Under the pieces are notes generated by a model, which was not told where the DNA came from, did no database searches, and saw nothing but the letters and a program-made list of their open reading frames with translations. A program made the position numbers and the translations under genes. This document shows, piece by piece, positions 30,905 to 39,153 of a stretch of 64,000 nucleotides of DNA; position 1 is the stretch's first letter, and every line of letters starts with the position of its first letter. The DNA comes from Enterovibrio calviensis DSM 14347 (GTDB lineage Bacteria; Pseudomonadota; Gammaproteobacteria; Enterobacterales; Vibrionaceae): positions 39,403 to 103,402 of the forward strand of contig NZ_JHZA01000019.1 in assembly GCF_000621165.1 (NCBI RefSeq), in the 5' to 3' direction.

Positions 30905-31531
30905 ATGAATACAGAATCACACTCAACTCGCCAACACATCCTTGATGTGGGCTATCAGTTAATTGCAGAGCGAGGCTTCTCGAATGTTGGCCTATCGCAA
31001 CTGCTCGCTGAAGCAGGCGTACCAAAAGGCTCCTTCTATCACTACTTCAAATCCAAAGAGAAATTTGGTGAAGCACTGATCGAAGACTATTTCGCCAGTT
31101 ATCGTTCTCGCCTTGATGTTTTATTCAGCGATCAATCCCAAAATGGATTCGATAAAATGATGACCTATTGGGGAAAGTGGATTGAAGCCAGCAATAGCCA
31201 AGGCGCTAGCCAGCAGTGCTCTCAACACGGCTGCTCTAATCAACGTTGCTTAGTGATCAAGCTTAGCGCGGAAGTCTCTGATCTTTCTGATGCCATGCGC
31301 GTATCACTGCTTAATGGTGCCAATACCGTTATTGCAATGCTCGCCAACTGCATTCAACAAGGTATCGACGATGGCTCTATTGGTGTGTCTAACAGCCAAA
31401 ATGCCGCAGAGCAGCTCTATCACTTGTGGATTGGCGCTGGACTAATGAGCAAACTGAATCAAAACACTGAATGCTTATCGCAAGCATTTGATACCACTGC
31501 GCGTATGCTGAAAGGCGACGTTGCTTTTTAA
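30905..31531 (+). CDS. nemR: TetR family repressor, NemR-like redox/electrophile sensor
   Basis: The N-terminal TetR helix-turn-helix ends in 'GVPKGSFYHYFKSKEKFG'. The ligand domain is close to E. coli NemR: 'CLVIKLSAEVSDLSDAMR' here against the CLTVKLSAEVCDLSEDMR of NemR, as I recall it. The reactive Cys106 of NemR corresponds to Cys115, and two more cysteines (105, 110) stand just before it. NemR releases DNA when quinones, aldehydes or hypochlorous acid modify its cysteine. Identical operators stand before this gene and before the next one, which points to autoregulation and control of that oxidoreductase. Confidence 0.85.
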   Translation: MNTESHSTRQHILDVGYQLIAERGFSNVGLSQLLAEAGVPKGSFYHYFKSKEKFGEALIEDYFASYRSRLDVLFSDQSQNGFDKMMTYWGKWIEASNSQGASQQCSQHGCSNQRCLVIKLSAEVSDLSDAMRVSLLNGANTVIAMLANCIQQGIDDGSIGVSNSQNAAEQLYHLWIGAGLMSKLNQNTECLSQAFDTTARMLKGDVAF

Positions 31532-31592
31532 TCTGTCACGTGACAATGCATTACCGATTAACTCGGAAATAAACCTAACTGTGATTGGAAAT

Positions 31593-31621
31593 ACCGCCAT
31601 AATTTGTTGGCGGATTTTTTT
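31593..31621 (+). terminator. Terminator after the NemR-like gene
   Basis: CCGCC/GGCGG stem with seven T. It separates the regulator from the oxidoreductase, which then starts from its own operator-controlled promoter. Confidence 0.7.
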
Positions 31622-31631
31622 GCCCAATCAC

Positions 31632-31646
31632 TAGACGACTGGTCTA
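31632..31646. promoter_or_regulatory. NemR-like operator before the oxidoreductase gene
   Basis: TAGACGACTGGTCTA; the 20 bases CTAGACGACTGGTCTAATTT are identical to those upstream of the regulator gene. Confidence 0.75.
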
Positions 31647-31664
31647 ATTTTAAAGGAAACGACA

Positions 31665-32705
31665 ATGTCTGCAGCCATGGAAAATACGAAAATCGTCCTA
31701 GCCTCTCGCCCTGTTGGCGCACCTGTTACCGATAACTTCCGTTTAGAAACATCAGACGTTCCTGCCATCAATGCAGGTGAAGTGCTGCTTCGTACCATCT
31801 ATTTGTCGCTTGATCCCTATATGCGTGGCCGCATGAGCGACGCTAAGTCATACGCCGATCCTGTTGAGCTTAACGATGTCATGGTGGGAGCAACCGTTTG
31901 TCAGGTTGAAGACTCTCAGCATGCAGACTTTGAGAAAGGTGAATGGGTATTGGCATACACAGGTTGGCAAGGCTACGCCGTGTCTGACGGTGAAGGTCTA
32001 CTTAAGCTGGGTAAGAACCCTTCACACCCATCGTTTGCATTAGGCATCATGGGCATGCCGGGCTTTACCGCCTACATGGGCCTGCTAGACATTGGCCAAC
32101 CTAAAGAAGGCGACACCATAGTGGTTGCTGCGGCGACTGGCCCTGTTGGCGCAACGGTAGGCCAAATTGGCAAGCTAAAAGGCTGTCGCGTTGTCGGCAT
32201 TGCGGGCGGCGAAGAGAAATGTCGCTATGCCGTAGACACTCTAGGATTTGATGTGTGTATCGACCACAAAGCCGATGACTTCGCCCAGCAACTCGCAGCG
32301 GCGTGCGACAACGGCATCGACGTTTATTATGAAAACGTCGGCGGCAAAGTGTTTGACGCCGTTATGCCATTGCTGAACACCGGAGCTCGTATTCCTGTGT
32401 GTGGCATGATTTCCCAATACAACGCGACCGCGCTACCAGAAGGCCCAGACCGCATGGGAATGCTAATGGCGACGCTGCTAATCAAGCGCATCAAGATGCA
32501 AGGTTTCATCATCTTTGATGATTACGGACACCGTTATAACGAGTTTGCCGCGGACATGACCAAGTGGCTAACTGAAGGAAAAATGCGATACAAAGAGCAA
32601 GTTATTGACGGACTAGACAAAGCGCCTGAAGCCTTCATGGGTTTGCTTGAAGGCAAAAACTTCGGCAAGTTGGTGATTAAAGTTGCCGACCCTGTCTCGT
32701 TCTAA
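31665..32705 (+). CDS. NADP-dependent oxidoreductase, zinc-free MDR type (CurA-like)
   Basis: Leukotriene B4 12-hydroxydehydrogenase/CurA-type reductase of alpha,beta-unsaturated carbonyl compounds. 'LDPYMRGRMSDAKSY' is the family N-terminal signature, 'VAAATGPVGATVGQIGKLKGCRVVGIAGG' spans the NADP site, and 'DVYYENVGGKVFDAVMPLLN' is conserved. No zinc ligands are seen. Length 346. AAGGA lies well placed before the ATG. The NemR-like operator fits a role in removing reactive electrophiles. Confidence 0.9.
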   Translation: MSAAMENTKIVLASRPVGAPVTDNFRLETSDVPAINAGEVLLRTIYLSLDPYMRGRMSDAKSYADPVELNDVMVGATVCQVEDSQHADFEKGEWVLAYTGWQGYAVSDGEGLLKLGKNPSHPSFALGIMGMPGFTAYMGLLDIGQPKEGDTIVVAAATGPVGATVGQIGKLKGCRVVGIAGGEEKCRYAVDTLGFDVCIDHKADDFAQQLAAACDNGIDVYYENVGGKVFDAVMPLLNTGARIPVCGMISQYNATALPEGPDRMGMLMATLLIKRIKMQGFIIFDDYGHRYNEFAADMTKWLTEGKMRYKEQVIDGLDKAPEAFMGLLEGKNFGKLVIKVADPVSF

Positions 32706-32723
32706 CTTTTAAGAACGCGCTAA

Positions 32724-32758
32724 AAAAGCCTGTCGGTGATTTCACTGGCAGGCTTTTC
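32724..32758 (+). terminator. Terminator after the oxidoreductase gene
   Basis: AAAAGCCTG pairs with CAGGCTTTT, followed by CTTTTC. Confidence 0.7.
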
Positions 32759-32838
32759 TTTTCACCGTTAACAAATCAGCGTGTTATGGTTATTAAAACA
32801 GTCTGTTTAGTATGGATGCACAAACAGGAGCCATCACA

Positions 32839-33315
32839 ATGAAACCTCATCACATTCTCTTGCTACTTTTTTCACATGGTATGGCCATTGTCGTGGGTTT
32901 TGCGGCGGGAATTTACGCTCTCCCCATTTTAATTGCCCCAGAAGGGCCAAGCACTGAAGATGTCTCCGCTTCCGCCGAGAGTGCGAGTTTTTACGGTGAA
33001 TTTCGCAAAGATCTCATCTCTAGCGACACCTTTCACTGGGGGGAAGGCACAGTGGCTATTGGGCCTACGACTGTTTCATTTGAAGGCGAATTGGCACCTG
33101 GGCCAGACTACAAGCTCTATTTCTCGCCAGAGTTCGTTGAAACTGAGGCAGATTTCGAAAGGCTCAAACCCAAAATGGCCCAAGCGGGCGATGTTAAAAC
33201 CTTCGATAATTTTCTCGTAAGGGTTCCGGCTCACATTGACCCGACGAAATACAACACTGTGATTGTTTGGTGTGAATCCTTTGGAGAGTTCATTACGGCA
33301 GCTCGCTACCAGTAG
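32839..33315 (+). CDS. DM13 domain membrane-anchored protein
   Basis: An N-terminal hydrophobic segment (residues about 5-27) is followed by a DM13 domain in the periplasm: 'FRKDLISSDTFHWGEGTVAI', 'LAPGPDYKLYFSPEFV', 'VIVWCESFGEFITAARYQ'. DM13 domains carry a conserved Cys and have been proposed to act in electron transfer. I choose the ATG at 32839, with AGGAG eight bases upstream. Length 158. Single gene. Confidence 0.85.
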   Translation: MKPHHILLLLFSHGMAIVVGFAAGIYALPILIAPEGPSTEDVSASAESASFYGEFRKDLISSDTFHWGEGTVAIGPTTVSFEGELAPGPDYKLYFSPEFVETEADFERLKPKMAQAGDVKTFDNFLVRVPAHIDPTKYNTVIVWCESFGEFITAARYQ

Positions 33316-33553
33316 TTTCTATTCGCGGAAACTGTCACACCCTTATCGTTTATCGCTTCAATAGCTTCAATAGCTTCAATAGCTTCAATAGCTTCAATAG
33401 CTTCAATAGCTTCAATAGCTTCAATAGCTTCAATAGCTTCAGCCATCAAAGCTTCTTCCTATCACAGTGATAGTCAATAACGGCTATCACTGACTCCCCT
33501 TCTTCACTATCGTGACCGCTCAACACTCAATGAAATCGAGTCGGAATTTAACG
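33316..33553. other. Intergenic region between DM13 and patatin genes
   Basis: It holds a 9-bp tandem repeat and, after it, the inverted pair TATCACTGTGATA-like near 33460-33490. No gene is visible. Confidence 0.4.
33355..33441. repeat. Nine-base tandem repeat (GCTTCAATA)
   Basis: Nine perfect copies of GCTTCAATA and a partial tenth, with no mismatch, which suggests recent slippage or expansion. It lies 40 bp after the DM13 stop. Confidence 0.95.
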
Positions 33554-34456
33554 ATGACAAACAAACGAGCAATAGTCGTAGAAGGTGGTGCAATGCGAGG
33601 CATTTTTGCCAGTGGCGTATTGGATGAATTCCTTGATGTAGACTTCCGTCCGTTTGATTTCGCCATCGGCGTGTCTGCCGGGGCATCGAACCTTGTAAAC
33701 TATCTCGCCAAACAGCCTCAGCGTAGTTATCACGTGGTGACTGAGTTAGCAACAAACTCGCGTTTCTTTAATCCCGCTCGTTTCGTCAAAGGCGGTAACT
33801 TAATTGATGTCGATTGGTTGTGGAAAGAAGCGCTGCTGCGCTACCCGTTAAACACAGACGCGCTATTTGACAGCATTCCACTCCTCGCAGCGGTAACAAA
33901 CGTTGAAACCGCGGCTGCAGATTACTATTGGGTGAACGAAAGCAACTTATCGAATGTCATCGAAGCGACCTCAGCTCTGCCCATTGCTTATCGCCAAACT
34001 CCGTGTTTCTCAGGCGGTTGCTACACAGACGGCGGCGTGGCGGATTCAATTCCTGTTGTCGAAGCCTATCGTCGAGGCGCGCGCGATATTACCGTTATCC
34101 TGTCGCAGCCTGAATCTTATGAAATGACGCCAATGCGCATTCCTAGCTTGATGGATCATATTCTGAAAAAGCACCCTAGCATTGCAGATGCCATGCGCCT
34201 GAGAGCGGAACGATACAATGCTTCTCTGGCATTTATTCGCCAACCACCTGTCGATTGCAAAGTACGCGTTATCGCACCACCTGAAAGCTTTCCTGTTGGT
34301 CGATTTACCATGAAGAAAGCGAAATTAGATGAGGGCTACCACATGGGACGTCAAGCAGCGAAAAACCACATTTTCGATACACTGAAACTTACCGTGCTGA
34401 AACATCATGATTGGAACAACACAGCGGCCAAGCCGACGACAAAACCAACCTATTAA
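33554..34456 (+). CDS. Patatin-like phospholipase (YjjU-like)
   Basis: Serine lipase with the Ser-Asp dyad: the oxyanion loop 'VEGGAMRGIF', nucleophile 'GVSAGASN' (GxSxG) and the Asp in 'YTDGGVADSIP'. Length about 300 from the ATG at 33554, where the family-like sequence begins; the frame is open 14 codons upstream. It resembles E. coli YjjU and probably hydrolyses acyl chains of lipids in the cytoplasm. Confidence 0.88.
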   Translation: MTNKRAIVVEGGAMRGIFASGVLDEFLDVDFRPFDFAIGVSAGASNLVNYLAKQPQRSYHVVTELATNSRFFNPARFVKGGNLIDVDWLWKEALLRYPLNTDALFDSIPLLAAVTNVETAAADYYWVNESNLSNVIEATSALPIAYRQTPCFSGGCYTDGGVADSIPVVEAYRRGARDITVILSQPESYEMTPMRIPSLMDHILKKHPSIADAMRLRAERYNASLAFIRQPPVDCKVRVIAPPESFPVGRFTMKKAKLDEGYHMGRQAAKNHIFDTLKLTVLKHHDWNNTAAKPTTKPTY

Positions 34457-34498
34457 CCGTTGCATATCAACCGTTGCATATCAGCCGTTGCATATCAA
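34457..34498. repeat. 14-base tandem repeat
   Basis: Three copies of CCGTTGCATATCAA with one change begin at the base after the patatin stop codon. Confidence 0.9.
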
Positions 34499-34689
34499 GA
34501 GTATCTGCGTTAGTTTGTTTGTTCATCCAATAGGAACGCTATTACTCATGTTCACTTTTACGCAATCACTCTGGCTCCTGCTTCTTATGCCCTTCAGTCG
34601 GTAGAGTGATTCGTTCCCGGCTGTGAGCAACGCAGCCGGAACTCGTTCTCACAGCCTTGATTAATCAACACAACATCAAGGAAGTTTCA

Positions 34690-35601
34690 ATGAACGATGC
34701 GTCAGTCAGTACACATTCCTCTTCAGATTATCGTCAAGGCATTGTCTATGCGTTGATCGGCACGGTGCTATTTTCCATCAAGCCTGTGCTCGTTAAACTC
34801 GCGTACGCTGCTGGCGGCGATGCTACTGCAATCATGAGTCTGCGTGCTGTCTCGTCACTTCCTCTCTACATTGCCATTCTCCTCTGGCTTTGCCGACTCC
34901 CTGATGAACGAAGTAAGTTGCGCCAATTTGGCTGGCAAGCTGCGCTGGTTGGCGTACTCGGCTATTACTTTGCTTCGTTACTCGACATTTTGGCGCTGGA
35001 ATTTATTTCGGCTCAGCTCGAACGTTTACTGATCTTTTTGTTTCCTTCATTTGTTGTCGCTATCAGTTGGATTTTTCTCAAAGAGACGCCCATTAAAGGC
35101 ACCTTGCTGTCTATTGTTCTGGGTTACATCGGCGTGGCCTTGATCGTCGCCCATGACTTGCAATCATTCGGCCCTCAGGTTTGGACAGGTAGCCTAATGG
35201 CTGTTGGTTCAGCGTTGGTATTCGCTATCTATTTGATACTCAGTAAAAAAGTCATTGGACAGATTGGGCCAAAGCTTTTTACCAGTGTGGGGATGGGTAG
35301 CGCGGGTGTAGTCATCATGATGCAGCATCAACTAAATGGAACGGATTTCTCGGCCATGCCGAATGAACTGGTTCTGATGGGCATTGCTATCGGTATTTTC
35401 TGTACTGTTTTGCCCTCTTACTTTGTCGCAGCAGCAATGGCGAAACTAACACCCTCGGTGCTTAGTTTAACCAGTAATATTGGCCCCGCGATCACAGCGT
35501 TATTTGCTATCACCTTACTGGATGAGACCTTTACTATTTTGCACGGTATTGGCATGTGTTTGGTGGTGTATGCGGTGGTGAGGATGAGCAAGAAAAACTA
35601 A
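34690..35601 (+). CDS. EamA/DMT family transporter
   Basis: About ten membrane helices in two EamA repeats, 303 residues from the ATG at 34690. AAGGAAG lies before this ATG, so I prefer it to an upstream in-frame TTG. Typical phrases are 'LIGTVLFSIKPVLVKLAYAAG' in the first repeat and 'ALIVAHD' and 'LTSNIGPAITALFA' later. Substrates are usually small metabolites; none can be assigned here. Confidence 0.88.
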   Translation: MNDASVSTHSSSDYRQGIVYALIGTVLFSIKPVLVKLAYAAGGDATAIMSLRAVSSLPLYIAILLWLCRLPDERSKLRQFGWQAALVGVLGYYFASLLDILALEFISAQLERLLIFLFPSFVVAISWIFLKETPIKGTLLSIVLGYIGVALIVAHDLQSFGPQVWTGSLMAVGSALVFAIYLILSKKVIGQIGPKLFTSVGMGSAGVVIMMQHQLNGTDFSAMPNELVLMGIAIGIFCTVLPSYFVAAAMAKLTPSVLSLTSNIGPAITALFAITLLDETFTILHGIGMCLVVYAVVRMSKKN

Positions 35602-35626
35602 CGTATAAAGGTGCTTAGAACTAAAC

Positions 35627-35652
35627 AGCGGGCTGAAGGCCCGCTATTTTTT
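35627..35652 (+). terminator. Terminator after the EamA gene
   Basis: AGCGGGC pairs with GCCCGCT and six T follow. Confidence 0.85.
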
Positions 35653-35677
35653 GCGTTGGTCGCGAGAAATCCGGAGA

Positions 35678-35749
35678 TTACTCGCCCACATCCACGCCAT
35701 AGCGAAAGCACGATGTCATGTGGTCATTGACCATGCCGGTGGCTTGCAT
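35678..35749 (-). pseudogene. tag: tag 3' fragment cut off by the integrated element
   Basis: On the minus strand this gives M-QATGMVNDHMTSCFRYGVDVGE-stop, the normal C-terminus of 3-methyladenine DNA glycosylase I. Joined at the shared ATG to the fragment at 56747-57244 it restores a 188-residue protein (E. coli Tag has 187). The fragment contains His175 and Cys179, two of the four zinc ligands. The element is inserted exactly at the ATG. Confidence 0.95.
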
Positions 35750-35762
35750 CCTATTGTGGCAA
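35747..35762. other. Left attachment junction of the element
   Basis: The ATG shared by both junctions (CAT on this strand) is followed on the element side by CCTAT and TGTGGCAA. At the right junction TTGCCACA occurs at nearly the same distance, so the circular attP would have an 8-bp inverted repeat around the crossover, as serine integrases use. Confidence 0.8.
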
Positions 35763-36006
35763 GAACACACCCCTGTTGAAAGAGTGCTTGAAGGGGTATT
35801 GTTAGAACTAAATAAAGGGAGTTTTCGCCATAAATGGCGATAAGTGATTGATTTTAGAGAGGAATGTATAGTTTAAATTGTTAAACTCACACTTATACAA
35901 TGATAAAGTGTAGCTTTAACAATTGTTTGTTTGCATAATCACGCCCTGAAACGAGAAAACCCCCTGTTGAAGTCGGTCGCCAAACTTATTCAACAAGGGG
36001 TTTAAT
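35763..36006. promoter_or_regulatory. Left-end control region with three copies of one pairing motif
   Basis: CCCCTGTTGAA occurs at 35770 and 35961 and its near-complement TTCAACAAGGGG at 35989. The last two form a 13-bp stem ending directly before the first gene. The right arm contains AAGGGG, a possible ribosome-binding site for the TTG at 36007. The copy at 35770 could compete for the same arm. Confidence 0.5.
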
Positions 36007-36600
36007 TTGCTAATCCGAACAATGGAAAAACAAGTGGTCGATTATAAACTACAGCTAACAATTCTTCAATCTGCATACAATGAACAAGCAAGGGAACTTG
36101 CGAAAGCAACCGCTGAAATTAGGCAACTGAAACAGACACTTAAAACCGTTGAAAGCCAATCAGAAGACAAAAACAGAACGAAATTTATGATGATTCAACT
36201 TGCTGTAATGCCTGCTATACATGAACTGCTAGACTCAAACCAGAATGCAGCCCTGAAAACTTTCTTCTATCTCGCTGAACATTCAGCCCGTGATGGTTCG
36301 CACTCCGAAACAGTGCGCTCAATGGCGCAATCACTTAACTATTCCGCTCCAACCATTCAGGCAAGCATTAACCGCTTGCGTGATAAAGGGCTAATCAAGG
36401 TTGTTCGTGATGGTCGCCGCAACTTCTACTGTGTTAACCCTTCGTTTTGTATGAAGATGAACACAAAACACATTGATTCAACGGCTTATCGTAAATTGGA
36501 ACGCTTCGAAAATGGCGACATTACCAAAGATAAACTGTCTTTCCTGACCAATTACGTTATTAGCACCGCCGAAATTAAGAAGAAGAAGAAACAACAATGA
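36007..36600 (+). CDS. Coiled-coil winged-helix DNA-binding protein
   Basis: A heptad-like coiled coil covers residues about 10-55, followed by a winged helix: 'SVRSMAQSLNYSAPTIQASINRLRDKGLIKVVRDGRRNFYCVNPSF'. The end 'FYCVNPSF' recalls RepL-type plasmid initiators and MarR/GntR-like regulators. It overlaps the recombinase gene by four bases (ATGA), so it may regulate or assist integration. The start could be the TTG at 36007 or the ATG at 36022. It could be a regulator, a replication initiator or a recombination directionality factor; I cannot tell which. Confidence 0.7.
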   Translation: MLIRTMEKQVVDYKLQLTILQSAYNEQARELAKATAEIRQLKQTLKTVESQSEDKNRTKFMMIQLAVMPAIHELLDSNQNAALKTFFYLAEHSARDGSHSETVRSMAQSLNYSAPTIQASINRLRDKGLIKVVRDGRRNFYCVNPSFCMKMNTKHIDSTAYRKLERFENGDITKDKLSFLTNYVISTAEIKKKKKQQ

Positions 36601-38156
36601 ACACCTATTATTCATACCTCCGCTTTTCATCTGGCAAGCAATCAAAAGGTGATTCTTTCAAGCGTCAAACCGAGCTTGCAGAAGCATACGAAAAGGCCAA
36701 TGGAATAACGATTTCAGACACTCGCTTTGCTGATTTGGGGGTATCTGCATACCATAAGCATAACCTCAATTCTGACGCGGGTTTAGGTCGCTTTATCGCT
36801 GCTGTTGAATGCGGGGAAATCGCCACACCTTGCACACTGTTGGTTGAAGACTTCGACCGCATGAGTCGTGCCGATGTAGACACAGCCCTATCTCAATTGA
36901 TTAACCTGACAAATCATCAGGTGAAGATAGTCACGCTGTTTGATGGTCGCACCTATCAGAAAGGCATGGGCGTAACTGAATACATTACAGCAATCGTTGC
37001 AATGCAACGTGCCTACGAAGAAAGCGACACCAAATCAAAGCGACTTAAATCAAAATGGTTAGCCCGTCGCGTTAATCCAGAAGAACACAAGAAATCAAAG
37101 AACTGCCCATTCTGGCTTGAACCATCAGAAGATAAACAAAGCTACGTGCTCAATGACAGCGCAGAAATAGTCGCCCGTATGTTTGACTATTCAGTTGACG
37201 GTTTCGGCTCACTTCGCATTGCTAAAATCTTGAATGGTGAAGGTATCAAAAGCCCGAAAGGTAGTGATTGGAGTTGTTCCACTATCTCCAAAGTTCTATC
37301 AAGTCGCGCAGTGATTGGAGAGTATCAGCACCACACCCGAGAAGGGCGCAAATCAACGCCTGTTGGTGAACCTGTCCCTAACTACTTTCCCGCTGCCATA
37401 AGTGAAGACACGTTCTATTTGTCCCAATCACGCCGAAAGGGTCGCCACCGCTCACAACAACACGGCACAACAAGAACGCACTTGAACGTACTTCGAAAGA
37501 TTGGCACTTGTTTAGAGTGTGGCTCACATCTAACCCTTGTTTCACACGATGGCCTGAACTATCTGAAATGCACCGCTTCAACCAATGGCACGTGCAAGCA
37601 AGGCAAGTTTAATCTGTTTTATCTTCGTGATTGGTTAAAGGAACAATTCGTTAGCCCAATGTTCCATTCTGTTTGGTCTAAACAAGTGAAGAAGACAAGA
37701 GACAACAGCAAGCAAATAGCCACGCTGGAAGGTCGTCAGTCTTCAATGGTCGCTGACCTAGAAAGAATGCTTGAAGCCTTTGGAGCGCTTTCTAGCCCCC
37801 TTATCGTGGACAAAATAGCCCAACGAACAGAACAGATTGCATCGCTAGAAACTGAGATTGAAGAATTGAAGGAGAAGGACGCGGAGAACGGCTCAATTCA
37901 TTTGTCATTACGCAACACTAATAAGCTGGTTAATAAGGCTTTTAAATCTGGCAATGAACCAGAACAATTAGCGGCAAGAATGGAACTTCGACGCCTTCTA
38001 ACTGGCTTCGATTCATTCCGTGTAATAGTCAACGCTGATTTAGTTGTGTGCTTTGAGGTTGTCGCGGGGGATAAGACGTTTGTTTTCCATTCCCGCCCAT
38101 CTGTTTATCGTCGTCCATCTATTGACCTCCCTGTCTGGAAACTGACATTTATTTAG
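36597..38156 (+). CDS. Large serine recombinase (integrase of the element)
   Basis: 519 residues in the order of large serine integrases. The resolvase domain has 'YLRFSSGKQ' with nucleophile Ser11, then 'DSFKRQ' and 'LVEDFDRMSRAD'. The recombinase domain follows ('ARMFDYSVDGFGSLRIAKILNGEGI', 'WSCSTISKVLSSRAVIGEYQHH'), then a zinc ribbon 'CLECGSHLTLVS..C..C' near residues 304-335 and a coiled coil near 390-430. It would cut both strands at a short core within tag. It lies 850 bp from the left junction, coupled to the winged-helix gene. Confidence 0.93.
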   Translation: MNTYYSYLRFSSGKQSKGDSFKRQTELAEAYEKANGITISDTRFADLGVSAYHKHNLNSDAGLGRFIAAVECGEIATPCTLLVEDFDRMSRADVDTALSQLINLTNHQVKIVTLFDGRTYQKGMGVTEYITAIVAMQRAYEESDTKSKRLKSKWLARRVNPEEHKKSKNCPFWLEPSEDKQSYVLNDSAEIVARMFDYSVDGFGSLRIAKILNGEGIKSPKGSDWSCSTISKVLSSRAVIGEYQHHTREGRKSTPVGEPVPNYFPAAISEDTFYLSQSRRKGRHRSQQHGTTRTHLNVLRKIGTCLECGSHLTLVSHDGLNYLKCTASTNGTCKQGKFNLFYLRDWLKEQFVSPMFHSVWSKQVKKTRDNSKQIATLEGRQSSMVADLERMLEAFGALSSPLIVDKIAQRTEQIASLETEIEELKEKDAENGSIHLSLRNTNKLVNKAFKSGNEPEQLAARMELRRLLTGFDSFRVIVNADLVVCFEVVAGDKTFVFHSRPSVYRRPSIDLPVWKLTFI

Positions 38157-38193
38157 ATAAACATCAGGAAAACAAGGCGATAGCGCCAATGAT

Positions 38194-38216
38194 GCCCCCG
38201 AAAGGGGGTTTCTTTT
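38194..38216 (+). terminator. Terminator after the recombinase gene
   Basis: GCCCCC-GAAA-GGGGGT hairpin followed by TTCTTTT. Confidence 0.8.
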
Positions 38217-38545
38217 ATGTGAAATGCGCTATCAGATAATTCCTCAACAACAATTTGTGACAGTATCACTTCTCCAGCGTACCAACAGTGCTAATTCTAG
38301 TCGGTCGGTGAATTCGTCGGGCGCTTTCCTCACAATCCAAAGTTGGTTTCTCAATTGGTCATTAATGACCGAAAGTCCAGCACGTAAAAATGACGTAGTG
38401 CTCTGCAAATCCGCATAGTGCCCGTGACCTCAAACCGCAATAATCCGGCTGAAACACCCAATTAGGTGTTTGAAAGTCCCAATTAGGTTTTTGACAATGC
38501 AAATTTGCATTCTCAAACGGTAAAAACGCCGTTTCAGAAAGGCAC
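38217..38545. other. Gene-free region with repeats and palindromes
   Basis: It holds two 17-base repeats starting CCCAATTAGGT (38457, 38478; one mismatch; 21 bp apart), the perfect 16-bp palindrome AATGCAAATTTGCATT at 38496, and the stem AAACGG/CCGTTT at about 38515-38534. This is dense enough to be a binding site array. No gene is convincing. Confidence 0.6.
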
Positions 38546-38586
38546 AAAAAAGGGGCTAATCAGCCCCCGAACAGGGCTTTCAGCCC
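38546..38586 (-). terminator. Terminator after the 145-residue exported protein gene
   Basis: On the minus strand GGGGGCTGATTAGCCCC is followed by TTTTTTG; a second small hairpin (GGGCT/AGCCC) stands just before it. Confidence 0.8.
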
Positions 38587-38599
38587 TCAATTGCTCAAA

Positions 38600-39037
38600 C
38601 TACAAAGCCTCACTACCTAACGTGCTCCAAGCAACTGTGAAGCCTTTAGCAGTTTGTTTATGCTCACCATAAAAGGCTGTTGAAATAGAAACATAGCTAC
38701 TTTTCTTGAATGAATCCGCAATGAAATCTGAACCTCGTTTGCTTTCTGCACTTGCGTAGGTGTAATTGTGCTTATCGTAGCTAATGCAAAGAACAGACAT
38801 TCTCACGTTTTGACCATTGAACCGCCAAACCTGCTCTTTGAGCGTGTTCTCTCTTGTGCATTTTTCAGGTTGGTGAAACATAAAGTCAATTCTTGGGTAT
38901 TCGTTCAACGCATTGATAGATGAAAACACCGATGTATCACCCACGTTGTAACGAATCGAACCATCAGACCAATCATCAGCATTTGCACTGAAAGAAAGTG
39001 AAGCAAGGATAAGTGAAGCAATTAGTTTAGTTTTCAT
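38600..39037 (-). CDS. Exported protein of unknown function
   Basis: From the ATG at 39037 the protein has a clear signal peptide: MKTKLIASLILASLSFSANA, cut before Asp-Asp. The mature part of about 125 residues has two cysteines and a polar, beta-rich look. I do not recognise a family. It lies behind its own terminator, away from the packaging operon, so it may be a cargo gene that changes the cell surface or periplasm of the lysogen. Confidence 0.7.
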   Translation of the reverse strand: MKTKLIASLILASLSFSANADDWSDGSIRYNVGDTSVFSSINALNEYPRIDFMFHQPEKCTRENTLKEQVWRFNGQNVRMSVLCISYDKHNYTYASAESKRGSDFIADSFKKSSYVSISTAFYGEHKQTAKGFTVAWSTLGSEAL

Positions 39038-39153
39038 TGGTTTAGCCTGAATTAGCAATAATCATCATAAAGTGATGGCCGACACCCCGCCGACCAATAC
39101 CCAGAAAAAACGCTAAACAATTGATTAACATTCACTTTCTGGGCTTTTAGGTT

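Noticed and set aside
33355..33441. The nine-base repeats as a CRISPR array.
   Set aside because: The units are contiguous with no spacers and there are no cas genes.
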